Source: Metaclostridioides mangenotii
Lineage (GTDB): Bacteria > Bacillota > Clostridia > Peptostreptococcales > Peptostreptococcaceae
Direction of reading: 5' to 3'
DNA: 32,456 nt
Assembly: GCF_018917235.1 (NCBI RefSeq)
Contig: NZ_JAHLOF010000014.1
Span: forward strand, 1-32,456
Position 1 is the stretch's first letter, and each line of letters opens with the position of its first letter. A program made the position numbers and the translations under genes. The notes beneath the pieces are model-generated. The model saw only the letters and a list, made by a program, of their open reading frames with translations. It made no database searches and had not been told where the DNA came from. Below, in pieces: positions 1-6,340 of this stretch.

Positions 1-1
1 T

Positions 2-97
2 AAGAGTGGTAAAAGAGAGCCTCATAGATGTGAGTGTTGCGATTACTGCAAAAGTACAAAGGTATTAAATAAGGTTATTAGTTTTACAGAGATATAA
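2..97 (+). CDS. 3' end of a phage PD-(D/E)XK-type nuclease gene (partial)
   Basis: An open frame enters from the left edge and ends at TAA 95-97, giving 31 visible residues. They hold a compact cysteine cluster (C-x-C-C-x-x-C) followed by S-T-K-V-L. A Cys cluster with a short hydrophobic tail is what I recall from the C-terminus of PDDEXK-like phage nucleases (DUF3799/Cas4-like), where the cysteines bind metal. Its place just upstream of the replication initiator fits a phage recombination/replication cluster. The catalytic part lies outside the window, so the family is inferred from the tail only. Confidence 0.45.
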   Translation, partial: KSGKREPHRCECCDYCKSTKVLNKVISFTEI

Positions 98-113
98 AAG
101 AGGGTGATAAGCC

Positions 114-974
114 TTGAATTTACTTAAGGACAACAGAGAAAAAAACTGGTTTATGGTTGAGAATGAACTAATTGATAATCTAAATCTTACTATTTACGAG
201 AAAATGGTCTACATGGTTCTAGTTAGACATGCAAATGAAGATAGTAGTTGTTTTCCTAGTATTACAACTATAGCTAAAAAAGCAGGTTGCGGTACTACAA
301 AAGTCAAGACGGTTATTAAAGATTTAGAAGATAAAAAATTAATAATAAAGCAAAAAAGAAGTAAAGCAGGCAAGAAGGAAAACGACAGTAATTTGTATTT
401 AGTTATGAGTGTAGTAGGTAGGTCGCCACACGACCTAGGTCACGACACGACTGGGGGTAGGTCGCCACATGACCTAGGGGTAGGTCGCCACGCGTCCAGT
501 AACAATACTAATATTAACAATACTAATATAACAAGTATGTATATAGATAAAGAGGACGAATCTGTGGATAACTCTTTAGGAGAATTTAGTAAACTCTATC
601 AACAAAATATTGGAGTAGTAAATGGGATCACTGCACAATGGCTTATAGAACTTTCTAAGGAAATAGAATTAGATCTCTTTAAAAGAGCAGTAGAAATATG
701 TACAGAACGTGGAAAGTTAACACAAGGCTATTTAAAAGGAATTCTTAAGCAATGGAACGATAACAACATTACTACATATGATCAACTGAAAGCTCTTGAG
801 ATAGAAAGAGAGCAAGAGAAATTAAATAAAAATAACAATAACAAAATTGATAAAGTGGACAAGCCTGTTCCTAAGAAAACAAAGTTTCATAATTTCAAAG
901 AATCATTTAATCAGTATTCAGCTGATGAATTGGACGAAATTATAAGGAAAAGCCAAAAGGCTAAGTTTGGATAA
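114..974 (+). CDS. DnaD/DnaB-like phage replication initiation protein
   Basis: A protein of 286 residues, read from a TTG start with GAGGGTG about 10 bases upstream. Residues about 1-100 form a winged-helix DNA-binding domain of the HTH_36 type (a segment on conserved FPSITTIAKKAG, then a recognition helix and wing). Residues about 155-225 resemble the DnaD-like (DnaB_2) domain, including the typical GYLKGILKQW motif. Such proteins bind the phage origin and recruit the host helicase loader. The linker between the two domains is encoded by repeated, GC-richer DNA (see the origin entry), giving a repeated R-S-P-H-D-L-G stretch and an Asn-rich stretch. The C-terminal tail is basic and Lys/Asn-rich. 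A downstream hairpin separates it from the next gene. Confidence 0.8.
   Translation: MNLLKDNREKNWFMVENELIDNLNLTIYEKMVYMVLVRHANEDSSCFPSITTIAKKAGCGTTKVKTVIKDLEDKKLIIKQKRSKAGKKENDSNLYLVMSVVGRSPHDLGHDTTGGRSPHDLGVGRHASSNNTNINNTNITSMYIDKEDESVDNSLGEFSKLYQQNIGVVNGITAQWLIELSKEIELDLFKRAVEICTERGKLTQGYLKGILKQWNDNNITTYDQLKALEIEREQEKLNKNNNNKIDKVDKPVPKKTKFHNFKESFNQYSADELDEIIRKSQKAKFG
418..529 (+). other. Candidate replication origin inside the initiator gene: iterons plus AT-rich tandem repeat
   Basis: Three copies of TAGGTCGCCAC start at 419, 458 and 481. The first two continue to GACCTA, so each is an inverted repeat (TAGGTC, 7-base spacer, GACCTA at 419-437 and 458-476). The third keeps the left arm only. 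The bases between copies one and two repeat the CACGAC part. Immediately downstream, AACAATACTAATAT occurs twice in tandem (501-514 and 516-529). Iterons beside an AT-rich tandem repeat within the initiator gene is the usual layout of a theta-type phage origin (as in lambda O and several Firmicute phages). The segment is far richer in G+C than its surroundings. Origin function is inferred. Confidence 0.6.
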
Positions 975-992
975 GAGGGGGACAACCCCTCT
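974..992 (+). promoter_or_regulatory. Intergenic hairpin after the initiator gene
   Basis: AGAGGGG (974-980) pairs perfectly with CCCCTCT (986-992) across a 5-base loop. It has no T-run after it, so it is not a standard intrinsic terminator. It lies only 8 bases before the next start codon, so it could modulate mRNA stability or translation of that gene. Confidence 0.4.
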
Positions 993-1000
993 AGAAAGGA

Positions 1001-1372
1001 ATGATTAAAATTACAAACTTTGAAAAGAAAACATGTCACAGCATAATAACTGCGATTGACGAAAGTATTGACGAAGCAGGTATTCTAAATAAAAAAGAAT
1101 TACAAGAGTATATAGATTTTAATTTCAATGCAGAGCCTACAAAGTACAAGAATTTAAAAGATATGAAAGAGTATATATTTAACAGCATTTTGAAAAAGAG
1201 GTTCTTATATGTTGAGAATATAGCGACAGGAGAGCTTAAACAGTATAGAAGTTATAAAGAAATATCTAAGGATATAGGTATTAAACTTTGTCGTGTTAGC
1301 AGCTATGTAAGTAATGGATGTTTATTTAATAATACGTATTTGTTTATGACAAGTGGAAAAATTAGAGCCTAG
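1001..1372 (+). CDS. Small phage protein with NUMOD1-like C-terminal HTH
   Basis: 123 residues. The AGAAAGGA directly before the ATG leaves almost no spacing, so translation may be weak or depend on the upstream hairpin. The N-terminal two thirds is not recognised; it is charged and predicted to be helical. Residues about 75-118 (a segment on TGE, YRSYKEISKDIGI, SSYVSNG, then TYLFM) resemble the short DNA-binding NUMOD1/IENR motif seen at the end of homing endonucleases and some phage regulators. There is no GIY-YIG or HNH catalytic motif, so it is probably a DNA-binding protein and not a nuclease. Function unknown. Confidence 0.5.
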   Translation: MIKITNFEKKTCHSIITAIDESIDEAGILNKKELQEYIDFNFNAEPTKYKNLKDMKEYIFNSILKKRFLYVENIATGELKQYRSYKEISKDIGIKLCRVSSYVSNGCLFNNTYLFMTSGKIRA

Positions 1373-1383
1373 GAGGGGTGTAT

Positions 1384-1761
1384 ATGAAAATGATAAAGCA
1401 AGAAGAAATATTCCAAGAATTGCTAGATACATCCGAATTTGAAATTGAAAAGGATAAAAACTATGAAATTATGATGAAGCTATATGAGTTCTTTAATAGG
1501 ACAGATATAAACGTTGATGTGGCTTTAAATAACTTCAATCAATGTGTATTAATAGTTAGCCTAGAAGCGTTTAAGGATTTCACAGAGATACTTGATAACA
1601 ATTTAGACGAAATCTTACTTAATAAGATAGGGTTAAAAATGTATTTATGTAAATCTAAGTCTATCAGAATAACACTAGCAGCAATAGAATCTTTTATATA
1701 TAAAAAGATAGATAGATTTGATTATTGGAACGAGAAATTTAAGGAGTTAATACAAGAGTAG
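1384..1761 (+). CDS. Hypothetical phage protein
   Basis: 125 residues, predicted mostly helical and acidic. I do not recognise a family. The start is placed at ATG 1384 because it lies at the right distance from AGGAGGGG (1371-1378), which itself overlaps the stop codon of the previous gene. The GTG at 1378 is part of that Shine-Dalgarno and is a poorer start. It belongs to a tightly packed early operon. Confidence 0.6.
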   Translation: MKMIKQEEIFQELLDTSEFEIEKDKNYEIMMKLYEFFNRTDINVDVALNNFNQCVLIVSLEAFKDFTEILDNNLDEILLNKIGLKMYLCKSKSIRITLAAIESFIYKKIDRFDYWNEKFKELIQE

Positions 1762-1764
1762 CAT

Positions 1765-1893
1765 ATGAAAGTAAAACTAGAAAATAGGCAAGCCTTAATA
1801 GATCTAGCAAGGCATTATTGGATAGATGAAGGATATAACATTCTTGAAGCTATTATTAAGGCTGAGAGAGTTTTGGAGGGTGAATATGATTAA
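1765..1893 (+). CDS. Hypothetical small phage protein (42 aa)
   Basis: An intact 42-codon frame starts 3 bases after the previous stop codon and overlaps the start of the next gene by 8 bases (ATGATTAA). The product is amphipathic, with an N-terminal K-V-K-L-E and a HYWIDEGYN stretch. Packing and overlap support it as a real gene, with translation coupled to the neighbour before it. No function is recognised. Confidence 0.5.
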   Translation: MKVKLENRQALIDLARHYWIDEGYNILEAIIKAERVLEGEYD

Positions 1894-2113
1894 TGATATA
1901 GCTATTGTAATAATACTTGCCCTAGTGGCGATAGGGACGTTAATTGCGGTATTCTTACTTGGTCGTTGGGTGGAATATAGAAGCCACTTAGAAAGTAACA
2001 AGTTATCGGATGAAGTTTATTGTAGATGCATACAGTTGAATCGTGATAATAAGTATTTGAGAAGTCAATTAGGGCTGAATAATTTAACTGAGGATGATAT
2101 GGGGGGCGAGTAA
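1886..2113 (+). CDS. Small single-pass membrane protein
   Basis: 75 residues. Residues about 4-26 form one strong hydrophobic helix (IAIVIILALVAIGTLIAVFLL), followed by GRW and a charged cytoplasmic-type tail. The start at 1886 is chosen over an upstream in-frame ATG because GGAGGGTGA sits directly in front of it. Small membrane proteins like this are common in phage early operons. The role is unknown. Confidence 0.6.
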   Translation: MINDIAIVIILALVAIGTLIAVFLLGRWVEYRSHLESNKLSDEVYCRCIQLNRDNKYLRSQLGLNNLTEDDMGGE

Positions 2114-2114
2114 T

Positions 2115-2327
2115 ATGAACTATGATTTAGATTTAAAAGCATTAAAACTAGCAATGCTAAACAAAGGATATTCAATGAATAAGCTTGCTGAGATGAGCGG
2201 TTTAGGGAAAGTCACAGTATCTAGAGTTGTTAAAAGAGGTTCTACATCAAGACAAGAAACTATCTATAAAATGGCTAAAGCACTTGATCTAAAAGCAGAG
2301 GATTTAATAATTATGGAGGAGGATTAG
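2115..2327 (+). CDS. Cro/CI-type helix-turn-helix regulator
   Basis: 70 residues, almost all of it one HTH_3 (XRE) domain: YSMNKLAEMSGLGKVTVSRV forms helix-turn-helix, followed by a conserved KALDLKAEDL helix. The start is ATG 2115, 5 bases after GGGGGGCGAG. The protein has no room for a separate dimerisation or cleavage domain, so it is a Cro-like or accessory repressor and not a full CI. The operator is not identified. It lies upstream of the rusA remnant in the early operon. Confidence 0.75.
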   Translation: MNYDLDLKALKLAMLNKGYSMNKLAEMSGLGKVTVSRVVKRGSTSRQETIYKMAKALDLKAEDLIIMEED

Positions 2328-2334
2328 GGTTAAT

Positions 2335-2686
2335 TTGAAAGTAGAATTTACAATACCAGGAGAGTGTGTTAGCAAGGACAGACCAAAATGGACATGCTCG
2401 AACGACAGATAAAACAAGATATTTTGAACAGTCAATCAAGTATTTGTATGGTAAGAGACACTATTACGAGGGTTTAATCAAAGTAAGTATAGATATCTAC
2501 TCGAAGAAACCTAAGAAACCGAGTTACTTAAGACCTACAAAGAAAGATATAGATAATATGGTCAAGGCTGTATTTGATGGATTAAACGGCAAAGCATTCA
2601 AAGATGATAGATACATATGTGAGTTACATGCTAGTAAATATTATAGCAATGAACCAAGAATTGAGGTAGTAATAGAAGATTTATAG
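2335..2686 (+). pseudogene. rusA: RusA-type Holliday-junction resolvase, frameshifted near the N-terminus
   Basis: From TTG 2335 (after GGAGGAGGAT) the frame encodes the normal RusA beginning, MKVEFTIPGE then VSKDRP, but runs into TAA at 2410. The rest, beginning N-G-H-A-R-T and including KKDIDNMVKAVFDGLNG with its acidic catalytic residues, is in another frame (GTG 2366 to 2686, 106 codons). The family normally has a few residues between GRP and the G-H-A motif, so the break looks like a small out-of-frame deletion near 2386-2390. RusA cuts four-way junctions made during phage recombination. A restart at GTG 2366, with AGGAG 3 bases upstream, could make an N-terminally shortened protein. A sequencing error cannot be excluded. 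Confidence 0.75.
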
Positions 2687-2696
2687 GAGTGATGTT

Positions 2697-3188
2697 ATGG
2701 CTAACGATTTAGAAAAAGAATGCATTGAATTTACAATTGATTTACTAAAAGGATATAGAGAATTAAAATCACATTTGGATGAACTAAAAAGGCTTAAAGA
2801 GAAAATAAAGTGTGATTATACTGCTAAAGCAATTACATATGACAAAGAAAAAGTATCTACAACTAATAAGATATCTAAAGAGGTTGAGGAAGAAGTTATT
2901 AGGACTTTATGCAAGATAGAGGAGTTAGAAAATGAGATTGAAGAGGAAAGTAATCTTATAACTAAGATTGACAGGGCTATAAGTAATATAAGTCCTATAC
3001 ATAAAGAAGTAATAGAATATAAGTACATGGATTGTTTAAGTTGGGATGAAATAATTGATAAGACTTGTTATAGTGAAAGAGCATTGAAGTACAAGAGAAG
3101 TGAAGCAGTTAAAAGTATAGCCATAACATTATTTGGAAGAAAGGTTTTTAAAGAAGATGAACCTAGTTTATTTGAAAATCTGGAGTGA
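2697..3188 (+). CDS. ArpU/RinA-like phage late transcription regulator
   Basis: 163 residues. The N-terminal about 100 residues are predicted to be coiled coil. The C-terminal about 60 residues resemble sigma-70 region 4 (ISPIHKEVIEYKYMDCLSWDEI, then a recognition helix on YSERALKYKRSEAV), as in ArpU-family proteins that switch on packaging and structural genes. Its position at the end of the early operon is also typical of that family. The gene that normally follows (HNH or TerS) is separated from it here by about 4.7 kb of accessory DNA. The start is ATG 2697 after AGGAGTG. Confidence 0.75.
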   Translation: MANDLEKECIEFTIDLLKGYRELKSHLDELKRLKEKIKCDYTAKAITYDKEKVSTTNKISKEVEEEVIRTLCKIEELENEIEEESNLITKIDRAISNISPIHKEVIEYKYMDCLSWDEIIDKTCYSERALKYKRSEAVKSIAITLFGRKVFKEDEPSLFENLE

Positions 3189-3210
3189 ATAAGTATTATT
3201 TAAATTTATC

Positions 3211-3240
3211 ACCAATTTATACCAAATTATACAAATTTTA
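3211..3240 (+). repeat. Three 10-bp tandem repeats next to the ABC-3C promoter
   Basis: ACCAATTTAT, ACCAAATTAT and ACAAATTTTA stand head to tail at exactly 10-bp intervals and end at the -35 element. One-turn phasing beside a promoter suggests a protein-binding site, possibly for the ArpU-like activator encoded immediately upstream or for a repressor of the defence genes. The binding protein is not known. Confidence 0.4.
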
Positions 3241-3269
3241 TTGAATCTTTTCATTATATAAAGTATAAA
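3241..3269 (+). promoter_or_regulatory. Predicted promoter for the ABC-3C operon
   Basis: TTGAAT (3241-3246), a 17-base spacer and TATAAA (3264-3269) form a good sigma-A-type promoter about 75 bases upstream of the first ABC-3C gene. It would let the cargo operon be expressed independently of the phage late genes, for example in the lysogen. Confidence 0.5.
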
Positions 3270-3345
3270 TAAAAGAAGAGAGTTAAAACACAAAGATTAT
3301 TACATTTAAGAAATACTTATAGGTATAATAATAGGAGGATATAAA

Positions 3346-4338
3346 TTGACTTTAGATAAATATGATTATATAGAATCCATAGTAAGTTTTATGAGGGGAA
3401 TTTCTGGTACCAATTTTCAAGAATGCTTAGGTGATATTTTAAGCGTTTATTATAGATATAAAAAAAAGACATTTGAAATGCCACGCCCTTATGGTGGAGA
3501 TGATAAGAATGATGGATGGGTAGTTGAAGATGCTCTATTTTATCAGGTTTATGCACCTTTTGATCTAAAAAAAACTTTTAAAAAAGAAATTCAAGAAAAA
3601 TATGAAGAAGATTTAACTGAACTATTAAATAAAACATCAGGAAAAACATCAGGTAAAATAAAATGGAATGGAAAAGTAAATGAGTTTATATTTATAGTCA
3701 ATACTAGAGATACTAATTTACCTCATGATAGTGAAAGATTTTTTGAAACACTTTACGATAAACTAAGCAAAGAATATTCTGTAGAATTTAAATATAGAGT
3801 TGTAAATCTTGACTATTTACGAGAAATACTAGAAGATGTAGATGATATTGAAAAATTGAAGTCGATTTCATCTAGATTACAAATCAAAAATTTTATAGAC
3901 CCTAATGCAATTACAGAGAAAATGATGATTCATTTAATTGATGAAATTGCAGGTAATATTAGTTATAATTTTATACATGGAACAAAAACCTGTTATGAGA
4001 GGGTATCAACCCCAGAAAAAATAAGTATTAATAGATTAGATGGTGCATTAGATGAAATAGAAAATATTTTAGGGAAATTAGATGTAGTTGAAAGAGCAGT
4101 AAATCAGGTTAATCAGGATATTTTGAGTGAAAATAAATTTGATAGAGTGAAAAATTTGGTTATAGATAAATACAACGAACTTAAAAATAATCATGATGGA
4201 GTTATCCTATTAAATAAGATATATGATTCAGTCATCGAATTTGTTGAAAATAAAAATGCAAGTATAATTTCAGCTAAATTTTTAGTTATATATATTTTTG
4301 ATAAATGTGATATTTTCGAAAAGGAGGAGTGTATATGA
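3346..4338 (+). CDS. ABC-3C system effector with PD-(D/E)XK/Mrr-like N-terminal nuclease domain
   Basis: 330 residues, TTG start behind AGGAGG. Residues about 10-160 look like a restriction-endonuclease fold: a helix with E26, an acidic G-G-D-D-K-N-D-G motif (50-57) and F-Y-Q-V-Y-A-P (65-71), giving D plus Q-x-Y in place of the usual E-x-K. This arrangement is typical of Mrr-related effectors. The C-terminal about 130 residues are helical and resemble the C-terminal adaptor domains of ABC-three-component effectors. The stop codon overlaps the start of the next gene (ATGA), so the three genes are translationally coupled. By analogy with ABC-3C and Lamassu/DdmABC systems, it would cut DNA once the ATPase partner senses foreign or damaged DNA. 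The nuclease activity is inferred from motifs. Confidence 0.65.
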   Translation: MTLDKYDYIESIVSFMRGISGTNFQECLGDILSVYYRYKKKTFEMPRPYGGDDKNDGWVVEDALFYQVYAPFDLKKTFKKEIQEKYEEDLTELLNKTSGKTSGKIKWNGKVNEFIFIVNTRDTNLPHDSERFFETLYDKLSKEYSVEFKYRVVNLDYLREILEDVDDIEKLKSISSRLQIKNFIDPNAITEKMMIHLIDEIAGNISYNFIHGTKTCYERVSTPEKISINRLDGALDEIENILGKLDVVERAVNQVNQDILSENKFDRVKNLVIDKYNELKNNHDGVILLNKIYDSVIEFVENKNASIISAKFLVIYIFDKCDIFEKEECI

Positions 4339-4601
4339 TTTTACCTAATAAATACTTATCTTTGTCAGAAAGTTTTTTAGGCTTAGGTGGACTAATTTTG
4401 GAAACTTTAAATAATAAGAGTTTAACAATTGATAAACTATGGAATAAATTTAATAAAAAGTACGTAAATACTAAAAAAATCAATAATCCTCCTACATATC
4501 AAAAATTTATATATGTATTAGAATTTATGTATCTTTGTGAAATGATTTCCTACAATAAAAAGGGAGAGATATTAAATGAAAATATTAAATCTAAAAATTA
4601 A
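4335..4601 (+). CDS. ABC-3C system middle component (small winged-helix-like protein)
   Basis: 88 residues. ATG 4335 is preferred because AAGGAGGAG lies at proper distance; the GTG 6 bases upstream overlaps that site. The pattern MILPNKYLSLSESFLGLGG, then ILETL and LW, then a hydrophobic YVLEFMYLCEMI segment near the end, matches what I recall of ABC-3C middle-component families (about 70-150 residues, wHTH-like), which bridge effector and ATPase. It overlaps the gene before it by 4 bases and the gene after it by 26 bases, which by itself argues for a stoichiometric three-protein complex. Confidence 0.65.
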   Translation: MILPNKYLSLSESFLGLGGLILETLNNKSLTIDKLWNKFNKKYVNTKKINNPPTYQKFIYVLEFMYLCEMISYNKKGEILNENIKSKN

Positions 4602-6243
4602 ATCTAAAAGTGATGAATTAATTAGAGATATTAATTTTAATGACAAAGGTATATCATTTATATTCGGAGACATAAGAGATCCAGAAGATTTAGGGGCAAC
4701 TATAAACAGTCTAGGTAAAACGTTACTTTTAAAAATGATAGACTATATCTATGGAGCAAATGAAGATTCAAAAACTATGAAAAAAGATTTGGAAGGAATT
4801 GTATTAGAGGCATACGTGACACATGATGGAAAAGAATATAATGTCTTTCGAACTATTGGAAAATCAAAATTTTTAGTTGATGGAGAAAATTATGAACTAG
4901 CTGATTATAAAAGATTCTTTGATATTGAAAGAAGTATATATCAGAAACAATTTTTATTAACTAATAAGGTTGGAATAATTAGCTCTAGATCTGATAAAGC
5001 AACTAAAGATGATATTGAAACTTTTTTAAAAATGCTTTCACTATATAATCTAATCAAAGATATAGATGATATATATAATTTGCAAGATTCTATTAAAAGA
5101 GGTAAGGCTAGTAAGAAGGATTTAGCTACTTTTTATGAAGGTATTGATGAAGATCAAATAGATGAAGAAATTTACTTTGTAGATAAGGGAGTAGAAGAGT
5201 TGACAAACAAAGTAAATTCAATAAGTGAGAAGATAAAGAATATTGAAATATCGGAGAATCAAAAGGATATACTAGAAGAATACTCAGAGAAAAGTGAAAA
5301 TCTCAAAAAAATAAAATCTGAAATCGAAAATCAGAAACTAGAAATAAAAAGGCTTGAGGAATTCATCATTAGTTCTAATAAAATTGATATTACTGCGGAG
5401 CATTTATTGGCTATTTATAACAAGGCAAAGCAAGAGGTTCCGGAAATGGTAAAAAAAGAATTATCTGATGTTGAAGATTTTCATAAAATAGTTTATAAAG
5501 AAAGAAAAGATTATTTAGAGAATAAAAAGATTGAAATTGAACAAATCATATGTAGACTTGAGAGTGAATTAATTGATATTGCAGCTAAATTAGATGAATT
5601 AGGAAAAATAATTTCAAATAATGAAGTATACCAAGAATCTATTTTAATTTATGAAAAATATAATGCTGATCTTCAAAATCTAAAATATAAGCAAGGAAAT
5701 CTATCGCAGATAAAAAACATTGATAAAAAAATCGGAAAAGATGATGAAGAACTTGTAAAAAAATTTAAAAAGTCTAAAGAAACGTTAGAAGAATATGAAG
5801 ATCTAATAAAAAAATATAAAGATTTTATATTTGACTTAGTTAAGGAAATATATAATGATGATATTCAGACATATTTTGATATAAAATTAAGGGATAAGCA
5901 CCAAACAGCAAGGCCTATAAATATTGAGTTAAATATTAATGGAGACGCAGGTGAGGGTGTAAATGAAGTAAGAAAGAATGTAATTGATTATATTATTTTC
6001 AAATACAGTTCCTTTACAGAAATAATGGTTCAAGATTCTTCATGCTATAATGGTATTGATCCTAGGCAAATATGTAATATGTTAAGTCAATTATCTATAA
6101 TAGCGCAAGACAGTAATAAGCAGGCATTTGTATCTTTAAATAGATATCAATTAGGCGATTATACTAAATTTGTTGAGTTTGTAGAGGAAAAAAGTTCTAT
6201 AATACTTTCAGAAAATGATAAGTTATTGAAATTTAATTTTTAA
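4576..6243 (+). CDS. ABC-3C system ATPase, DUF2326/SMC-Rad50-like
   Basis: 555 residues, with GGGAGAG in front of the ATG. The N-terminus holds a P-loop of the N-S-L-G-K-T type (44-49), typical of this ATPase group. Residues about 195-420 are a long antiparallel coiled coil, as in SMC/Rad50 proteins. The C-terminal lobe carries G-E-G-V-N (about 459-463) and a Walker-B-like I-M-V-Q-D-S followed by Y-N-G-I-D-P-R-Q (about 483-497), which is the DUF2326 pattern. There is no CXXC zinc hook in the coil tip. These ATPases probably clamp and survey DNA and license the effector. The gene ends 8 bases before a strong terminator, closing the operon. Confidence 0.75.
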   Translation: MKILNLKIKSKSDELIRDINFNDKGISFIFGDIRDPEDLGATINSLGKTLLLKMIDYIYGANEDSKTMKKDLEGIVLEAYVTHDGKEYNVFRTIGKSKFLVDGENYELADYKRFFDIERSIYQKQFLLTNKVGIISSRSDKATKDDIETFLKMLSLYNLIKDIDDIYNLQDSIKRGKASKKDLATFYEGIDEDQIDEEIYFVDKGVEELTNKVNSISEKIKNIEISENQKDILEEYSEKSENLKKIKSEIENQKLEIKRLEEFIISSNKIDITAEHLLAIYNKAKQEVPEMVKKELSDVEDFHKIVYKERKDYLENKKIEIEQIICRLESELIDIAAKLDELGKIISNNEVYQESILIYEKYNADLQNLKYKQGNLSQIKNIDKKIGKDDEELVKKFKKSKETLEEYEDLIKKYKDFIFDLVKEIYNDDIQTYFDIKLRDKHQTARPINIELNINGDAGEGVNEVRKNVIDYIIFKYSSFTEIMVQDSSCYNGIDPRQICNMLSQLSIIAQDSNKQAFVSLNRYQLGDYTKFVEFVEEKSSIILSENDKLLKFNF

Positions 6244-6251
6244 AAAATAAT

Positions 6252-6303
6252 AGTGCATTATTAGATCTATAAATTTTTATATTTCTAGTAATGCACTTTT
6301 TTT
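6252..6303 (+). terminator. Intrinsic terminator of the ABC-3C operon
   Basis: AGTGCATTATTAGA (6252-6265) pairs with TCTAGTAATGCACT (6284-6297) over 14 bp, with one U.G pair, followed by a run of T to 6303. The U.G pair forms only in + strand RNA. Confidence 0.85.
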
Positions 6304-6325
6304 GCCTGTTTTTCCAATAATTACA

Positions 6326-6334
6326 TGAGATAAT
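6326..6334 (+). promoter_or_regulatory. Possible extended -10 promoter for the structured RNA
   Basis: TGAGATAAT matches the extended -10 form (TG-n-TATAAT, 5 of 6 in the hexamer). TTGCCT lies 21 bases upstream of the hexamer, longer than ideal. It would start RNA at about 6341, exactly at the first hairpin of the structured segment. A related ACATGATAAT recurs at 6603-6612, so the motif may instead be part of the RNA. Confidence 0.3.
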
Positions 6335-6340
6335 TGTATT

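Noticed and set aside
415..530. CRISPR-like array in the initiator gene.
   Set aside because: Only three short units with no constant-length spacers, inside a clear coding frame. Iterons explain them better.
2366..2412. Programmed frameshift in rusA.
   Set aside because: No slippery heptamer is placed between the two parts, and several conserved residues are missing, which fits a deletion.
3300..3329. TTACAT, 18 bases, TATAAT as the promoter of the ABC-3C operon.
   Set aside because: Transcription would start inside the ribosome binding site of the first gene. The promoter at 3241-3269 leaves a normal leader.
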